From contig CANRFD010000052.1 of NCBI GenBank assembly GCA_947629845.1, forward strand, positions 1-8,827: a stretch of 8,827 nt of DNA. The letters run 5' to 3'. Source of the stretch: an uncultured Clostridia bacterium. Its GTDB lineage: Bacteria; Bacillota; Clostridia; Christensenellales; Borkfalkiaceae. The notes under the pieces are model-generated. The model ran no database searches and was not told where the DNA came from. It saw only the letters and a list, made by a program, of their open reading frames with translations. Below, in pieces: positions 1 through 6,150 of the stretch. A program made the translations under genes and the position numbers. The first letter of the stretch is position 1, and every line of letters starts with the position of its first letter.

Positions 1-335
1 ACCGTCTGCCCGAGATATTCCCCCGCCCTCTCCTTGTTCAAGACGTTCCAATACACCTTGCCCGTCGTGAGATTGGAGAATTTGTTGAGATCTTCGTCGA
101 TGAAACGTTCGTAGTGCCCGAGGTCGAGGTCGGTTTCCGCACCGTCCTCCGTGACGAACACTTCGCCGTGCTGGTAAGGACTCATCGTGCCGGGGTCGAT
201 GTTGATGTAGGGGTCGAGCTTCTGCGACGCCACCTTGTAGCCGCGCATCTTGAGAAGTCTGCCCAAACTTGCCGCCGTGATGCCCTTCCCGAGCCCGGAG
301 ACGACGCCGCCCGTCACGAAAATGTATTTTGTCAT
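1..335 (-). CDS. pyrG: CTP synthase, N-terminal part (runs off the left edge)
   Basis: CTP synthase makes CTP from UTP, ATP and glutamine in the cytoplasm, the last step of de novo pyrimidine nucleotide synthesis. The window holds the first 111 codons, all from the amidoligase (synthetase) domain. Visible family motifs are the nucleotide-binding loop GGVVSGLGKG at residues 9-18, the KLDPYINIDPGTM stretch near residues 43-55, and VFVTEDGAETDLDLGHYERF near residues 62-81, which carries acidic residues that bind magnesium in this family. The ATG at 335 is preceded by a GAGGTGAAGGA ribosome binding site. The gene lies 48 bases after dapF on the same strand with no terminator between, so it is probably the third gene of the purA-dapF-pyrG transcript. 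The C-terminal glutaminase domain lies outside the window. Identification is secure. Confidence 0.97.
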   Translation of the reverse strand, partial: MTKYIFVTGGVVSGLGKGITAASLGRLLKMRGYKVASQKLDPYINIDPGTMSPYQHGEVFVTEDGAETDLDLGHYERFIDEDLNKFSNLTTGKVYWNVLNKERAGEYLGQT

Positions 336-383
336 ATCGTCCTTCACCTCGCGTGATTTTTTCTCTATACGTTGTATGCGGCG

Positions 384-1226
384 CTATACTTCCGCCTCGC
401 CGCGGAAGGCAAATTCCGCGGGACCCGTCAGGTATACCGCTTCGTCGGTGTAGCGTACTTTGAGCGTGCCGCCGCGCAGACGGACTTCGATCTCGGCGCC
501 CTTTTCGCAATAGCCGCAAAGAACTGCCGCGACCGCCGCCGCGCAGGCGCCCGTGCCGCAGGCGAGCGTTTCGCCGCTGCCCCGCTCCCATACGCGCATT
601 TTGAGCACGTTTCTGCCGAGCACCTGTACAAATTCGGTGTTGACCCCTTCGGGGAAGCAAAACGCATGCTCGAACGCGGAGCCGACTCCTGCGACGTCCT
701 CCTTGTCGGGGTCGGGGACAAACACCACGCAGTGGGGATTTCCCATCCCGACGCAGGTGATGTGGAAGTCGCGGAAACAGGCCTCGGCGGGAACGTTTAT
801 GGCAGCTTCTCCCGGAAAAAGGGCGGGGATCGCGGAGGGTTCGAGCACGGCCTTGCCCATATCCACGGTGACGGAGACGACCTTGCCGTTTTCCACCTCC
901 ATCTTCAGCGTCTTGACGCCCGAAAGCGTTTCCACCGTGATGACGGGCTTCTTGACGCCCTTGACTTCGTATAAAAATTTGCCGACGCAGCGCACGCCGT
1001 TGCCGCACATCTTGCCCTCGCTGCCGTCGGCGTTGAACATGCGCATCTTCCCGTCGGCGACGGCGCTCCTGCAGACGAGAATGACGCCGTCTCCCCCCAC
1101 CGAAAAATGGCGGTCGGAGAGCTTTCTTGAAAGCGCAGCGGGGTCGGACGGCTCCCAATCGAAGCAGTCGAAGTAGATATAGTCGTTGCCGATGCCGTGC
1201 ATCTTGTAGAATTGTTTCGTGCTCAT
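384..1226 (-). CDS. dapF: Diaminopimelate epimerase
   Basis: This cytoplasmic, cofactor-independent enzyme converts LL- to meso-diaminopimelate for lysine and peptidoglycan synthesis. The product is 280 residues, the usual length. Both catalytic cysteines are present: Cys74 in NADGSEGKMCGNGVRC and Cys223 in ERGSGETLACGTGAC. The N-terminal HGIGNDYIYFD and the GMGNPHCVVFV stretch near residue 160 are also family hallmarks. The reading frame stays open 49 codons further upstream, but that part lies inside purA and is not conserved. The start chosen is the ATG at 1226, whose first bases overlap the purA stop as ATGA, a typical sign of translational coupling. The mixture of nucleotide and amino acid genes in one transcript is a matter of gene order only and implies no shared pathway. 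Confidence 0.97.
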   Translation of the reverse strand: MSTKQFYKMHGIGNDYIYFDCFDWEPSDPAALSRKLSDRHFSVGGDGVILVCRSAVADGKMRMFNADGSEGKMCGNGVRCVGKFLYEVKGVKKPVITVETLSGVKTLKMEVENGKVVSVTVDMGKAVLEPSAIPALFPGEAAINVPAEACFRDFHITCVGMGNPHCVVFVPDPDKEDVAGVGSAFEHAFCFPEGVNTEFVQVLGRNVLKMRVWERGSGETLACGTGACAAAVAAVLCGYCEKGAEIEVRLRGGTLKVRYTDEAVYLTGPAEFAFRGEAEV

Positions 1227-2497
1227 TTCATTTTGACGTAGGCGTCGCGCTCCGCCCCCACGGAGACGTAGACGATGTTGCACTCGCAAAGTTTTTCGAG
1301 GAGGGCGATGTAGTCGCGCGCCTCCTTGGGGAGATCGGAGGGCTTGCGGCAGGCGGAAATATCGCAGTTCCACCCCTTGACACGCTCAAAGACGGGCTTG
1401 CACCTATCGAGGGCGTCGGGATAGGGAAATTCGCGGGTCGTCTTGCCGTCTAACTCGTATGCCGTGCAGATCTCTATCTCATCATAGCCCGAGAGAATGT
1501 CGAGCTTGGTAAGCGCGATCTCGTCCGCGCCCTGACAGCGGATGCCGTAGCGGGAGGCCACCGCGTCGAAGGGGCCGACCCTCCTCGGCCGTCCCGTCGC
1601 CGCGCCGTATTCGCCGCCCGCCTCGCGGAGCTTTACCGCCTTTTCGCCGAAGTACTCCGCCGTGAACGGACCCTCGCCCACGCAACTGGAGTACGCCTTC
1701 ATGATGCCGATGGACTTATCGAGCTTCAGATTGGGCACGCCTGCCCCGATGGGCGCGTAGGCGGCGATGGTCGAGGAGCTCGAAGTGAAGGGAAGGATGC
1801 CGAAGTCGACGTCGCGGAGGGCGCCGAGCTGGGCTTCGAACATGATCCGCTTGCCCGCGGCGTTGGCCTCGTTGAGATACTGCCCCACGTCACAAATATA
1901 TTCCTTGAGCGGTTCGCCGTATGTTTTGAGATAGCCGACGATCTCCTCCGCGGTGATGGCGGCGTGCTTGTAGCCGCCCGCGACCGTGAGATTTTTCCAC
2001 TCCACGATGTCCTTCACCTTGGAATACATGAGCTCGGGGTGCAGAAGTTCGCCCATGCGGAAGGTCTTTTTCATGTACCGGTCGGCATAGGCGGGCGCGA
2101 TGCCGCGGCGGGTGGAGCCGAACTTTTTGCCCGCAAGGCGATCTTCCTCGAGGCAATCGAGGAGCACATGATAGGGCATGGTGATGGCGGCCCGATCGGA
2201 AATTTTAAGGTTTTCGGGCGTGATCCTGACGCCCTGCGCACGCAGACGCGCCGCTTCCTCCGTAAGGTGCTTGATGTCGATGACCATGCCGAGGCCGAGG
2301 ACGTTGACGACGTTCTCGCGCAGAATGCCCGAGGGAAGCAGGTTGAGCACAAACTTGCCGCGCTCGTTGATGACGGTGTGCCCGGCGTTGTTCCCGCCCT
2401 GATAGCGGCAGACGATATCGTAATCGCGGGAAAGAAGGTCGACCATTCTGCCCTTGCCTTCGTCGCCCCAGTTGATCCCGCAGATAGAGGTAAGCAT
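1223..2497 (-). CDS. purA: Adenylosuccinate synthetase
   Basis: PurA joins IMP and aspartate with GTP hydrolysis to give adenylosuccinate, the first committed step to AMP, in the cytoplasm. The product is 424 residues, normal for the family. The active-site loop is WGDEGKGR at residues 10-17 with catalytic Asp12, and NNAGHT at 36-41 carries catalytic His40. Further motifs are GSTRRGIAPAYADRY, SSSSTIAAYAPIGAGV, TGRPRRVGPFDAV and KLDILSGYDEIEIC. Several differ from the common form (INWGDEGKGR instead of QWGDEGKGK, FEAQLGALRDVD instead of FEGAQGTLLDID, GPFDAV instead of GWFDAV), which suggests a divergent clade rather than decay, because all catalytic positions are kept. The ATG at 2497 follows AAGGAG with 10 bases spacing; upstream in-frame ATGs lie in the promoter region. 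The gene ends in a 4-base overlap with dapF. Confidence 0.96.
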   Translation of the reverse strand: MLTSICGINWGDEGKGRMVDLLSRDYDIVCRYQGGNNAGHTVINERGKFVLNLLPSGILRENVVNVLGLGMVIDIKHLTEEAARLRAQGVRITPENLKISDRAAITMPYHVLLDCLEEDRLAGKKFGSTRRGIAPAYADRYMKKTFRMGELLHPELMYSKVKDIVEWKNLTVAGGYKHAAITAEEIVGYLKTYGEPLKEYICDVGQYLNEANAAGKRIMFEAQLGALRDVDFGILPFTSSSSTIAAYAPIGAGVPNLKLDKSIGIMKAYSSCVGEGPFTAEYFGEKAVKLREAGGEYGAATGRPRRVGPFDAVASRYGIRCQGADEIALTKLDILSGYDEIEICTAYELDGKTTREFPYPDALDRCKPVFERVKGWNCDISACRKPSDLPKEARDYIALLEKLCECNIVYVSVGAERDAYVKMK

Positions 2498-2557
2498 CGC
2501 TGAAAAACTCCTTTTTCGGGGACATGTATGCAAAAATCCCCCCGACAAATACATTTC

Positions 2558-2587
2558 ATTATACAATAATGCCGCGGACAATGTCAA
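2558..2587 (-). promoter_or_regulatory. Predicted sigma-A promoter of purA-dapF-pyrG
   Basis: On the minus strand TTGACA (2582-2587) and TATAAT (2558-2563) match the sigma-A consensus exactly, with an 18-base spacer. Transcription would begin near 2551, giving a leader of roughly 54 bases before the purA ATG. No purine riboswitch or PurR-box-like sequence was recognised. A weak inverted repeat in the leader (TCGGGG/CCCCGA, 2516-2521 with 2540-2545) sits just before the ribosome binding site. Confidence 0.85.
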
Positions 2588-2716
2588 GCGGATAAACGTG
2601 ATTTCCGCGTTCAAACTTTCCTGCGCGGGAATACAAAAAAGTTGTGCGGCGTGACATTTTTTTGCAACTTTCTTTCAAATTTTTTATTTTTTCTGCATCT
2701 ATTTTTCAAAAAACAG

Positions 2717-2745
2717 TTGACAATTCCGAAGTTCCGTCGTACAAT
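2717..2745 (+). promoter_or_regulatory. Predicted sigma-A promoter of the Nudix gene
   Basis: TTGACA at 2717-2722 and TACAAT at 2740-2745 are separated by exactly 17 bases, a nearly perfect sigma-A promoter. The stretch before it (about 2646-2713) is very rich in T and A runs, as in an UP element. Transcription would start near 2752, so the leader is only about 20 bases and holds little beyond the CGGAGGT ribosome binding site. Confidence 0.85.
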
Positions 2746-2770
2746 GATAGAAATATACGGAGGTCACGCA

Positions 2771-3262
2771 ATGTATTGCAGAGATTGCGGCGAAAAACTT
2801 GCGCTTCGGTTCCTCGAAAACGAGGGGCTTGTTCCCTATTGCCCGAAATGTGAAAAATTCAAATTCCCCTTCTTCCCTGTGGCGGTGTCGATGGCGGTCG
2901 TAAACCGCGCCGAGGACAAACTGCTGCTCGCAAAACACACGGGCGACGACGACTTCAAACTCTTCGCCGGCTATGTGAAAAAGGGCGAAAATGCGGAAAA
3001 GACCATTCCGCGCGAGCTCAAGGAGGAGACCGGCTTGCCCGCCGTGAAGTGGCGGTACATCGCCTCCCGCTATCACGACGCCAAAAATATTCTCATGCTC
3101 TGCTTCCTCGTGACGACGGAGGAATATCCCATTACGCCCGGAGAGGAGATCGCCGAGGCGCGCTGGTGCACGCCCGACGTTGCAAGGGAGATCATCCGCA
3201 AAAATTCCACGGCGGAGTACTTCTTAAATCTCGCGATCGCCGAAATGGGACGGAAAAAATAA
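2771..3262 (+). CDS. Zinc-ribbon Nudix hydrolase
   Basis: A 163-residue cytoplasmic pyrophosphohydrolase. Residues 67-89 fit the Nudix box GX5EX7REUXEEXGU perfectly (GYVKKGE, then RELKEETGL), including the glutamates that bind the catalytic metal. The N-terminus has two CxxC pairs, Cys3/Cys6 and Cys24/Cys27, which form a predicted zinc ribbon as in NudC-type NAD(+) diphosphatases. The SQPWPFPxS motif that marks true NudC after the Nudix box is absent, so the substrate is open: a dinucleotide or a nucleoside diphosphate derivative is possible. The ATG at 2771 follows CGGAGGT with ideal spacing, and the cysteine pair begins at residue 3. In-frame codons further upstream lie over the promoter. 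The gene is monocistronic, divergent from purA and followed by its own terminator. Family confidence is high; substrate unknown. Confidence 0.92.
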   Translation: MYCRDCGEKLALRFLENEGLVPYCPKCEKFKFPFFPVAVSMAVVNRAEDKLLLAKHTGDDDFKLFAGYVKKGENAEKTIPRELKEETGLPAVKWRYIASRYHDAKNILMLCFLVTTEEYPITPGEEIAEARWCTPDVAREIIRKNSTAEYFLNLAIAEMGRKK

Positions 3263-3277
3263 GGTAATAACATGCGA

Positions 3278-3313
3278 AAAGCCGCCGGGGAAACCCTCGG
3301 CGGCTTTGTTTTT
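3278..3313 (+). terminator. Intrinsic terminator after the Nudix gene, possibly bidirectional
   Basis: The arm AAAGCCGCCG (3278-3287) pairs with CGGCGGCTTT (3298-3307). The stem continues GGG/CCC with one bulged T and an AAA loop, and TTTGTTTTT follows. It begins 15 bases after the Nudix stop. It also sits just beyond the end of the convergent lipoprotein gene, where a shorter run of four T's on the minus strand may let it stop that transcript too, though less efficiently. Confidence 0.88.
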
Positions 3314-3321
3314 GCGGTGTT

Positions 3322-4899
3322 TCAGTTCAGACTTTCGACCCAACTTTGTACGCTTTCCTGCGTTGCATTGCTTGCAAAGCGCCTGCCCGAAAGCCAGTTT
3401 GCGCCGCTTGCGAGCCCTTTGATCCCCGGCAAGCTCCCCTCGATCCCGCTTGAACCCGAGGTGCAGAACGGGATGATCGTCTTTTCCGAAAAGTCGTAAC
3501 TTTCGAGGAAGGTGTAAATGATTTTTGGCGCCTTGCCCCACCAGATGGGATAGCCGAGGTAGATGACGCCGTACTCCGCCATGCCTTCCACCGTGCCCCC
3601 GATCGCAGGGCGGGCGGCATCGTTGTTCTGTTCGCGGTTTGCGCGGCAGTCGGTGCCGTAGTCGAGGTCGGCGGCGGTATAGGGAACTTGCGGCACAATT
3701 TCGTAGAGCGTTCCGCCCGTTGCGGCCGCGATCTTCTCCGCAATGCCCTTCGTCGTCCCCGTTGCGGAAAAATACGCAACGAGGATGTTACCGGTTTCTG
3801 CCGTATCCGAACAGACGATTTCCACTTCCGTGTTGCCCATGTTCCAATATTTCGACGACGCCGCCATGAGCGTTTCCCACGCCTCAGGGGTGCCGTTATA
3901 AATGATCTTGGTTATTGCGCTGTCGGAGATCGCGTATTTTTCGATGGAAGTGACGGTCGACGGAACGGTGAGCGTCGTCACGGTCGCCCGACGGAAGGCG
4001 GCGACGCCGATCGTTTGCACCGTTTCGGGAATGACGCTGCGGTTGCTTCCGCGAATGAGCGTATGCGCAGTAAGGTCGATGAGACAATTTCCCGCGCCCG
4101 AATAGCGGGGATTGCCCGCAGCGACGGTGATGGTATTCAGACTGCCGCAGTTGTTGAAAACGCTGTCGCCAAGCTCCGAAAGCCCTGCGGGGAGATAGAT
4201 GGATCGGAGCGAACTGTTGCCCGAAAAGGCGTTGTTGCCGATTTTTTGAAGCCTGCTGTCCGTGCCGATGTTCACCGACACGAGCGCGTCTTGATTGTGG
4301 AAGGCGTTTAAGCCGATTTCCGTGACCGAATCGGGAACGGTGACGGAAACAATATCCGATGTATGCTTTGAGTAGGCAAACGCGCTCTCGCCGACCCCCA
4401 CGATGGGCAAGCCGTTGTAGGTTTCGGGAATGACGATCTTCGCTTCCTGCCCCGCTCCCGTGACGATATAGCCCGTATGATCGGCCGTCTGTTCATAGGT
4501 GACGCTTGCCGTCGGCTCGGACGTATCCGCCGCCCAATGCGCAAAGAGCGTAATATCGCCGCTTATGCGGCCTGTTTCGAAGTTCCATTCCTCGGCGTTT
4601 GCGTCTGCGGCGACAAACCACCCTTGGAACAGGAGTTCGCCGTTTGTAGGCGTGGACGGAACGCGCACGGGATTTCCGGCGAGGACGCGCTGACTTTCTA
4701 CCGCGCTTTCGCTTTGACTATCGAATGTTACCGTGTAATAGGTGCCTTCCCCACCGTTGCCGCCACTACCACCATTGCCACCATTGCCACCATTGCCACC
4801 ATTGCCGCCGGTGCCGCCGCCCGTTTCCCCGCAAGCGGAGAGGACGAAAACAAGGCAAAGCATGATCGCCGTCAAAATAAATGCAAACTTTTTCTTCAT
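3322..4899 (-). CDS. Lipoprotein: InlB B-repeat, BspA-type LRRs and flavodoxin domain
   Basis: A 525-residue predicted lipoprotein with an unusual domain order. Residues 1-23 are a type II signal peptide: KKK, a hydrophobic core, and lipobox LSAC with Cys23 as the predicted lipid site. Residues 24-52 are a glycine/asparagine linker coded by a 9-base tandem repeat. Residues 55-123 match the InlB B-repeat (YYTVTFDS..., FQGWF, ITLFAHWA). Residues about 135-335 hold BspA-type leucine-rich repeats (IPETYNGLPI, FxxxSxLxSI, VPDSVTEIG). Residues 370-525 are a complete flavodoxin domain, with phosphate loop SATGTT (378-383), aromatic PIWWGKAP (451-458) and TSGSSG (480-485). The domain closely resembles the flavodoxin at 6711-7193 (PYTAADLD, RPAI, FLESYDF, WVESLN shared). 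The frame is unbroken across all domains. The ATG at 4899 follows AAGGAG with 7 bases spacing. It is the last gene of the MarR operon. Predicted at the outer membrane face; role inferred as external flavin redox chemistry or surface attachment. Confidence 0.9.
   Translation of the reverse strand: MKKKFAFILTAIMLCLVFVLSACGETGGGTGGNGGNGGNGGNGGSGGNGGEGTYYTVTFDSQSESAVESQRVLAGNPVRVPSTPTNGELLFQGWFVAADANAEEWNFETGRISGDITLFAHWAADTSEPTASVTYEQTADHTGYIVTGAGQEAKIVIPETYNGLPIVGVGESAFAYSKHTSDIVSVTVPDSVTEIGLNAFHNQDALVSVNIGTDSRLQKIGNNAFSGNSSLRSIYLPAGLSELGDSVFNNCGSLNTITVAAGNPRYSGAGNCLIDLTAHTLIRGSNRSVIPETVQTIGVAAFRRATVTTLTVPSTVTSIEKYAISDSAITKIIYNGTPEAWETLMAASSKYWNMGNTEVEIVCSDTAETGNILVAYFSATGTTKGIAEKIAAATGGTLYEIVPQVPYTAADLDYGTDCRANREQNNDAARPAIGGTVEGMAEYGVIYLGYPIWWGKAPKIIYTFLESYDFSEKTIIPFCTSGSSGIEGSLPGIKGLASGANWLSGRRFASNATQESVQSWVESLN
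4751..4813. repeat. 9-base tandem repeat coding the Gly/Asn linker
   Basis: Seven consecutive 9-base units on the plus strand, four of them exactly CCACCATTG (4769-4804) with degenerate copies on each side (CCACCGTTG, CCGCCACTA, CCGCCGGTG). Read on the minus strand they code GGN/GGS triplets between the lipidated cysteine and the InlB repeat. The unit is a multiple of three, so copy-number change would lengthen or shorten the linker without breaking the frame. Confidence 0.93.
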
Positions 4900-4901
4900 G
4901 A

Positions 4902-5072
4902 TCAGCTCCTTAAACTGCGCCCGATTTTCGCTTCCCGCATAAATCCGAGGTGGGCTTCCGCGCTCCAATCGGGAAGAAGGAACTCGTCTGCGGCAAGCGG
5001 GTCGATGCCCAAGGACTTTAAGCCCCATCTGTATTCGGGGGTGATGATGTGCGCATGAAAATCTATCGGCAT
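4902..5072 (-). pseudogene. 5' remnant of an amidohydrolase (metal-dependent hydrolase) gene
   Basis: A 56-codon frame with the start region of an amidohydrolase-2-type enzyme (the family of aminocarboxymuconate-semialdehyde decarboxylase). IDFHAH at residues 3-8 has the HxH metal-binding pair His6/His8, and LLPDWSAEAHLGFMREAKI at 32-50 matches the conserved helix that follows in full-length members. Family members are normally several times longer, with more metal ligands, so this product cannot be a working enzyme. The frame ends in TGA at 4902-4904, two bases before the lipoprotein ATG, and the homology stops where that gene's AAGGAG begins. The ATG at 5072 has its own GAGGT ribosome binding site and overlaps the end of the ABM gene by 10 bases, so the lost gene was part of this operon. 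A deletion or insertion that joined the lipoprotein gene here is the likely cause. Confidence 0.78.
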
Positions 5073-5368
5073 GATCGCTTTACCTCGGTGAATTTCTGCA
5101 CCCGCATTTTGAGATGATACTTTTCGCGGAGGGCGGCGATCTCTTTCATCATGGGACTTTTATGGTGAAATTCGAGGGCCGCTTCGCTCTCCCAAGCGTC
5201 GATGAGCAGCACCGTTTCGGGGTCGTCCTTGGGGAAGAAATATTCGTAGCGAAGATTGCCCTCTTCGGCGCGGATCTTCTCCACGAGGCCGCTTTCCCCC
5301 ATCTCCTCCGCGAACTTTTTTGCGCTGCCGTTTTTTCCCGTGTAGTAGATATTGACCGTAAGCGCCAT
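5063..5368 (-). CDS. ABM-domain protein, putative quinol monooxygenase-like
   Basis: A 101-residue protein with the dimeric alpha/beta-barrel fold of the antibiotic biosynthesis monooxygenase family (YgiN-like). Typical features are an N-terminal beta strand (LTVNIYYT), a central NLRYEYFFPKDDPETVLLIDAWES strand pair (residues 38-61), and the helix ALEFHHKSPMM at 64-74. Family members act on quinols or aromatic polyketides without cofactors, or bind heme or small molecules; the substrate cannot be read from sequence. The ATG at 5368 follows GAGGGG with 6 bases spacing. The gene begins 13 bases after the CMD/cupin gene and its 3' end overlaps the amidohydrolase remnant by 10 bases, so it lies inside the MarR operon. 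In a strict anaerobe, oxygen-dependent monooxygenase chemistry would be surprising; a stress or detoxification role is more likely. Confidence 0.85.
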   Translation of the reverse strand: MALTVNIYYTGKNGSAKKFAEEMGESGLVEKIRAEEGNLRYEYFFPKDDPETVLLIDAWESEAALEFHHKSPMMKEIAALREKYHLKMRVQKFTEVKRSCR

Positions 5369-5381
5369 TGAGTTCCCCTCT

Positions 5382-6137
5382 TTAGCGAAGTTTTGCGTAC
5401 TCCTCGTCGGCGACGGGTTCCAGCCACTCGTTGGAGCCGTTCACGCCCGGGACTTCGACGGCGAGGTGGGAGAACCAGCTGTCCTTCGCCGCGCCGTGCC
5501 AGTGCTTGACGCCCGCGGGGATGTTGATGACGTCGCCCGCGGTCATTTCGACCGCCGCCTCGCCCCAAGCCTGATACCATCCGCGCCCGGCGACGCAGAT
5601 GAGAATTTGCCCGCCGCCCTTCTCTGCATGATGGATGTGCCAATTGTTGCGGCAAGCGGGCTCGAAGGTGACGTTGAAGACACCGACCTGCTCCTTGGAG
5701 ACGGGCGCGCGGTAGCTTTTTCCGCTGAAGTACTGCTTGAAGCCGTCGTTGGGTGCGCCGATGGGGAAGATCATCTTGCTTTGGTGTTCGGCCATCGCCG
5801 TTTCCGCTGCGTCCGCCTCCGCCCAGACGTCCTTTGCCATGTTGAATACCGCCCACGCCTTCGGCCAGCCGGCGTAGAAGCCGACGTGCGTTATGACGGC
5901 GGCGATCTCCTTTTTTGTTACGCCCGCCCGTTTGGCGTTCTCCAAATGGTATTTGAGCGAACTATCCGTAATGCCCGACGACATGAGCGCCACGACGGTG
6001 ATGATGCAGCGCGTCTTGTGGTCGATGTCGGCATTGTTCCAATTTTCGCCGAAGAGAATGTCGTCGTTGTAGTGGGCGAAGTCGGGGGCGAATGTGCCGA
6101 GCGACTTTCTTCCCGCATCCTGTGTGATCTTCTTCAT
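5382..6137 (-). CDS. Carboxymuconolactone decarboxylase-cupin fusion protein
   Basis: A 251-residue cytoplasmic protein with two domains. Residues 1 to about 110 match the carboxymuconolactone decarboxylase (AhpD-like) fold, with the family stretch LENAKRAGVTKKEIAAVITH and HVGFYAGWPKAW (84-95). The CxxC redox pair of AhpD is absent, so peroxidase-reductant activity is unlikely. Residues about 125-240 are a cupin: motif 1 NNWHIHHA gives His167 and His169, and motif 2 GDVINIPAGVKHWH (201-214) gives His212/His214; the usual motif 1 glutamate appears as Gln177 in GGGQ. The same two-domain pairing is known in Firmicutes, usually next to flavin or aldo-keto reductases. The ATG at 6137 follows AAGGAG at 8 bases. 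It starts 13 bases after the FMN reductase gene. Likely acts on a small aromatic or lactone-like compound; substrate unknown. Confidence 0.9.
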   Translation of the reverse strand: MKKITQDAGRKSLGTFAPDFAHYNDDILFGENWNNADIDHKTRCIITVVALMSSGITDSSLKYHLENAKRAGVTKKEIAAVITHVGFYAGWPKAWAVFNMAKDVWAEADAAETAMAEHQSKMIFPIGAPNDGFKQYFSGKSYRAPVSKEQVGVFNVTFEPACRNNWHIHHAEKGGGQILICVAGRGWYQAWGEAAVEMTAGDVINIPAGVKHWHGAAKDSWFSHLAVEVPGVNGSNEWLEPVADEEYAKLR

Positions 6138-6150
6138 ATCAAAACTCCTT

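Noticed and set aside
372..974. A 200-codon open frame on the plus strand opposite dapF.
   Set aside because: It is a shadow of DapF, whose two catalytic cysteines are intact on the other strand.
1964..2503. A 179-codon open frame on the plus strand opposite purA.
   Set aside because: It is antisense to catalytic-motif-bearing PurA, with no motif of its own.
2498..2770. A riboswitch or hidden small gene between purA and the Nudix gene.
   Set aside because: The 273 bases are explained by two divergent consensus promoters, ribosome binding sites and an AT-rich stretch; no purine aptamer pattern or coding frame was recognised.
4751..4813. Short regular repeats as a possible CRISPR array.
   Set aside because: The units are 9 bases without spacers and lie in frame inside a coding region.
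3322..4899. Covalent flavin attachment (ApbE-type) in the lipoprotein.
   Set aside because: No D-x-x-(S/T)-G-A-(S/T) motif was found; SGAN near residue 498 and SGAG near 267 do not fit it. The flavin would be bound non-covalently by the flavodoxin fold.
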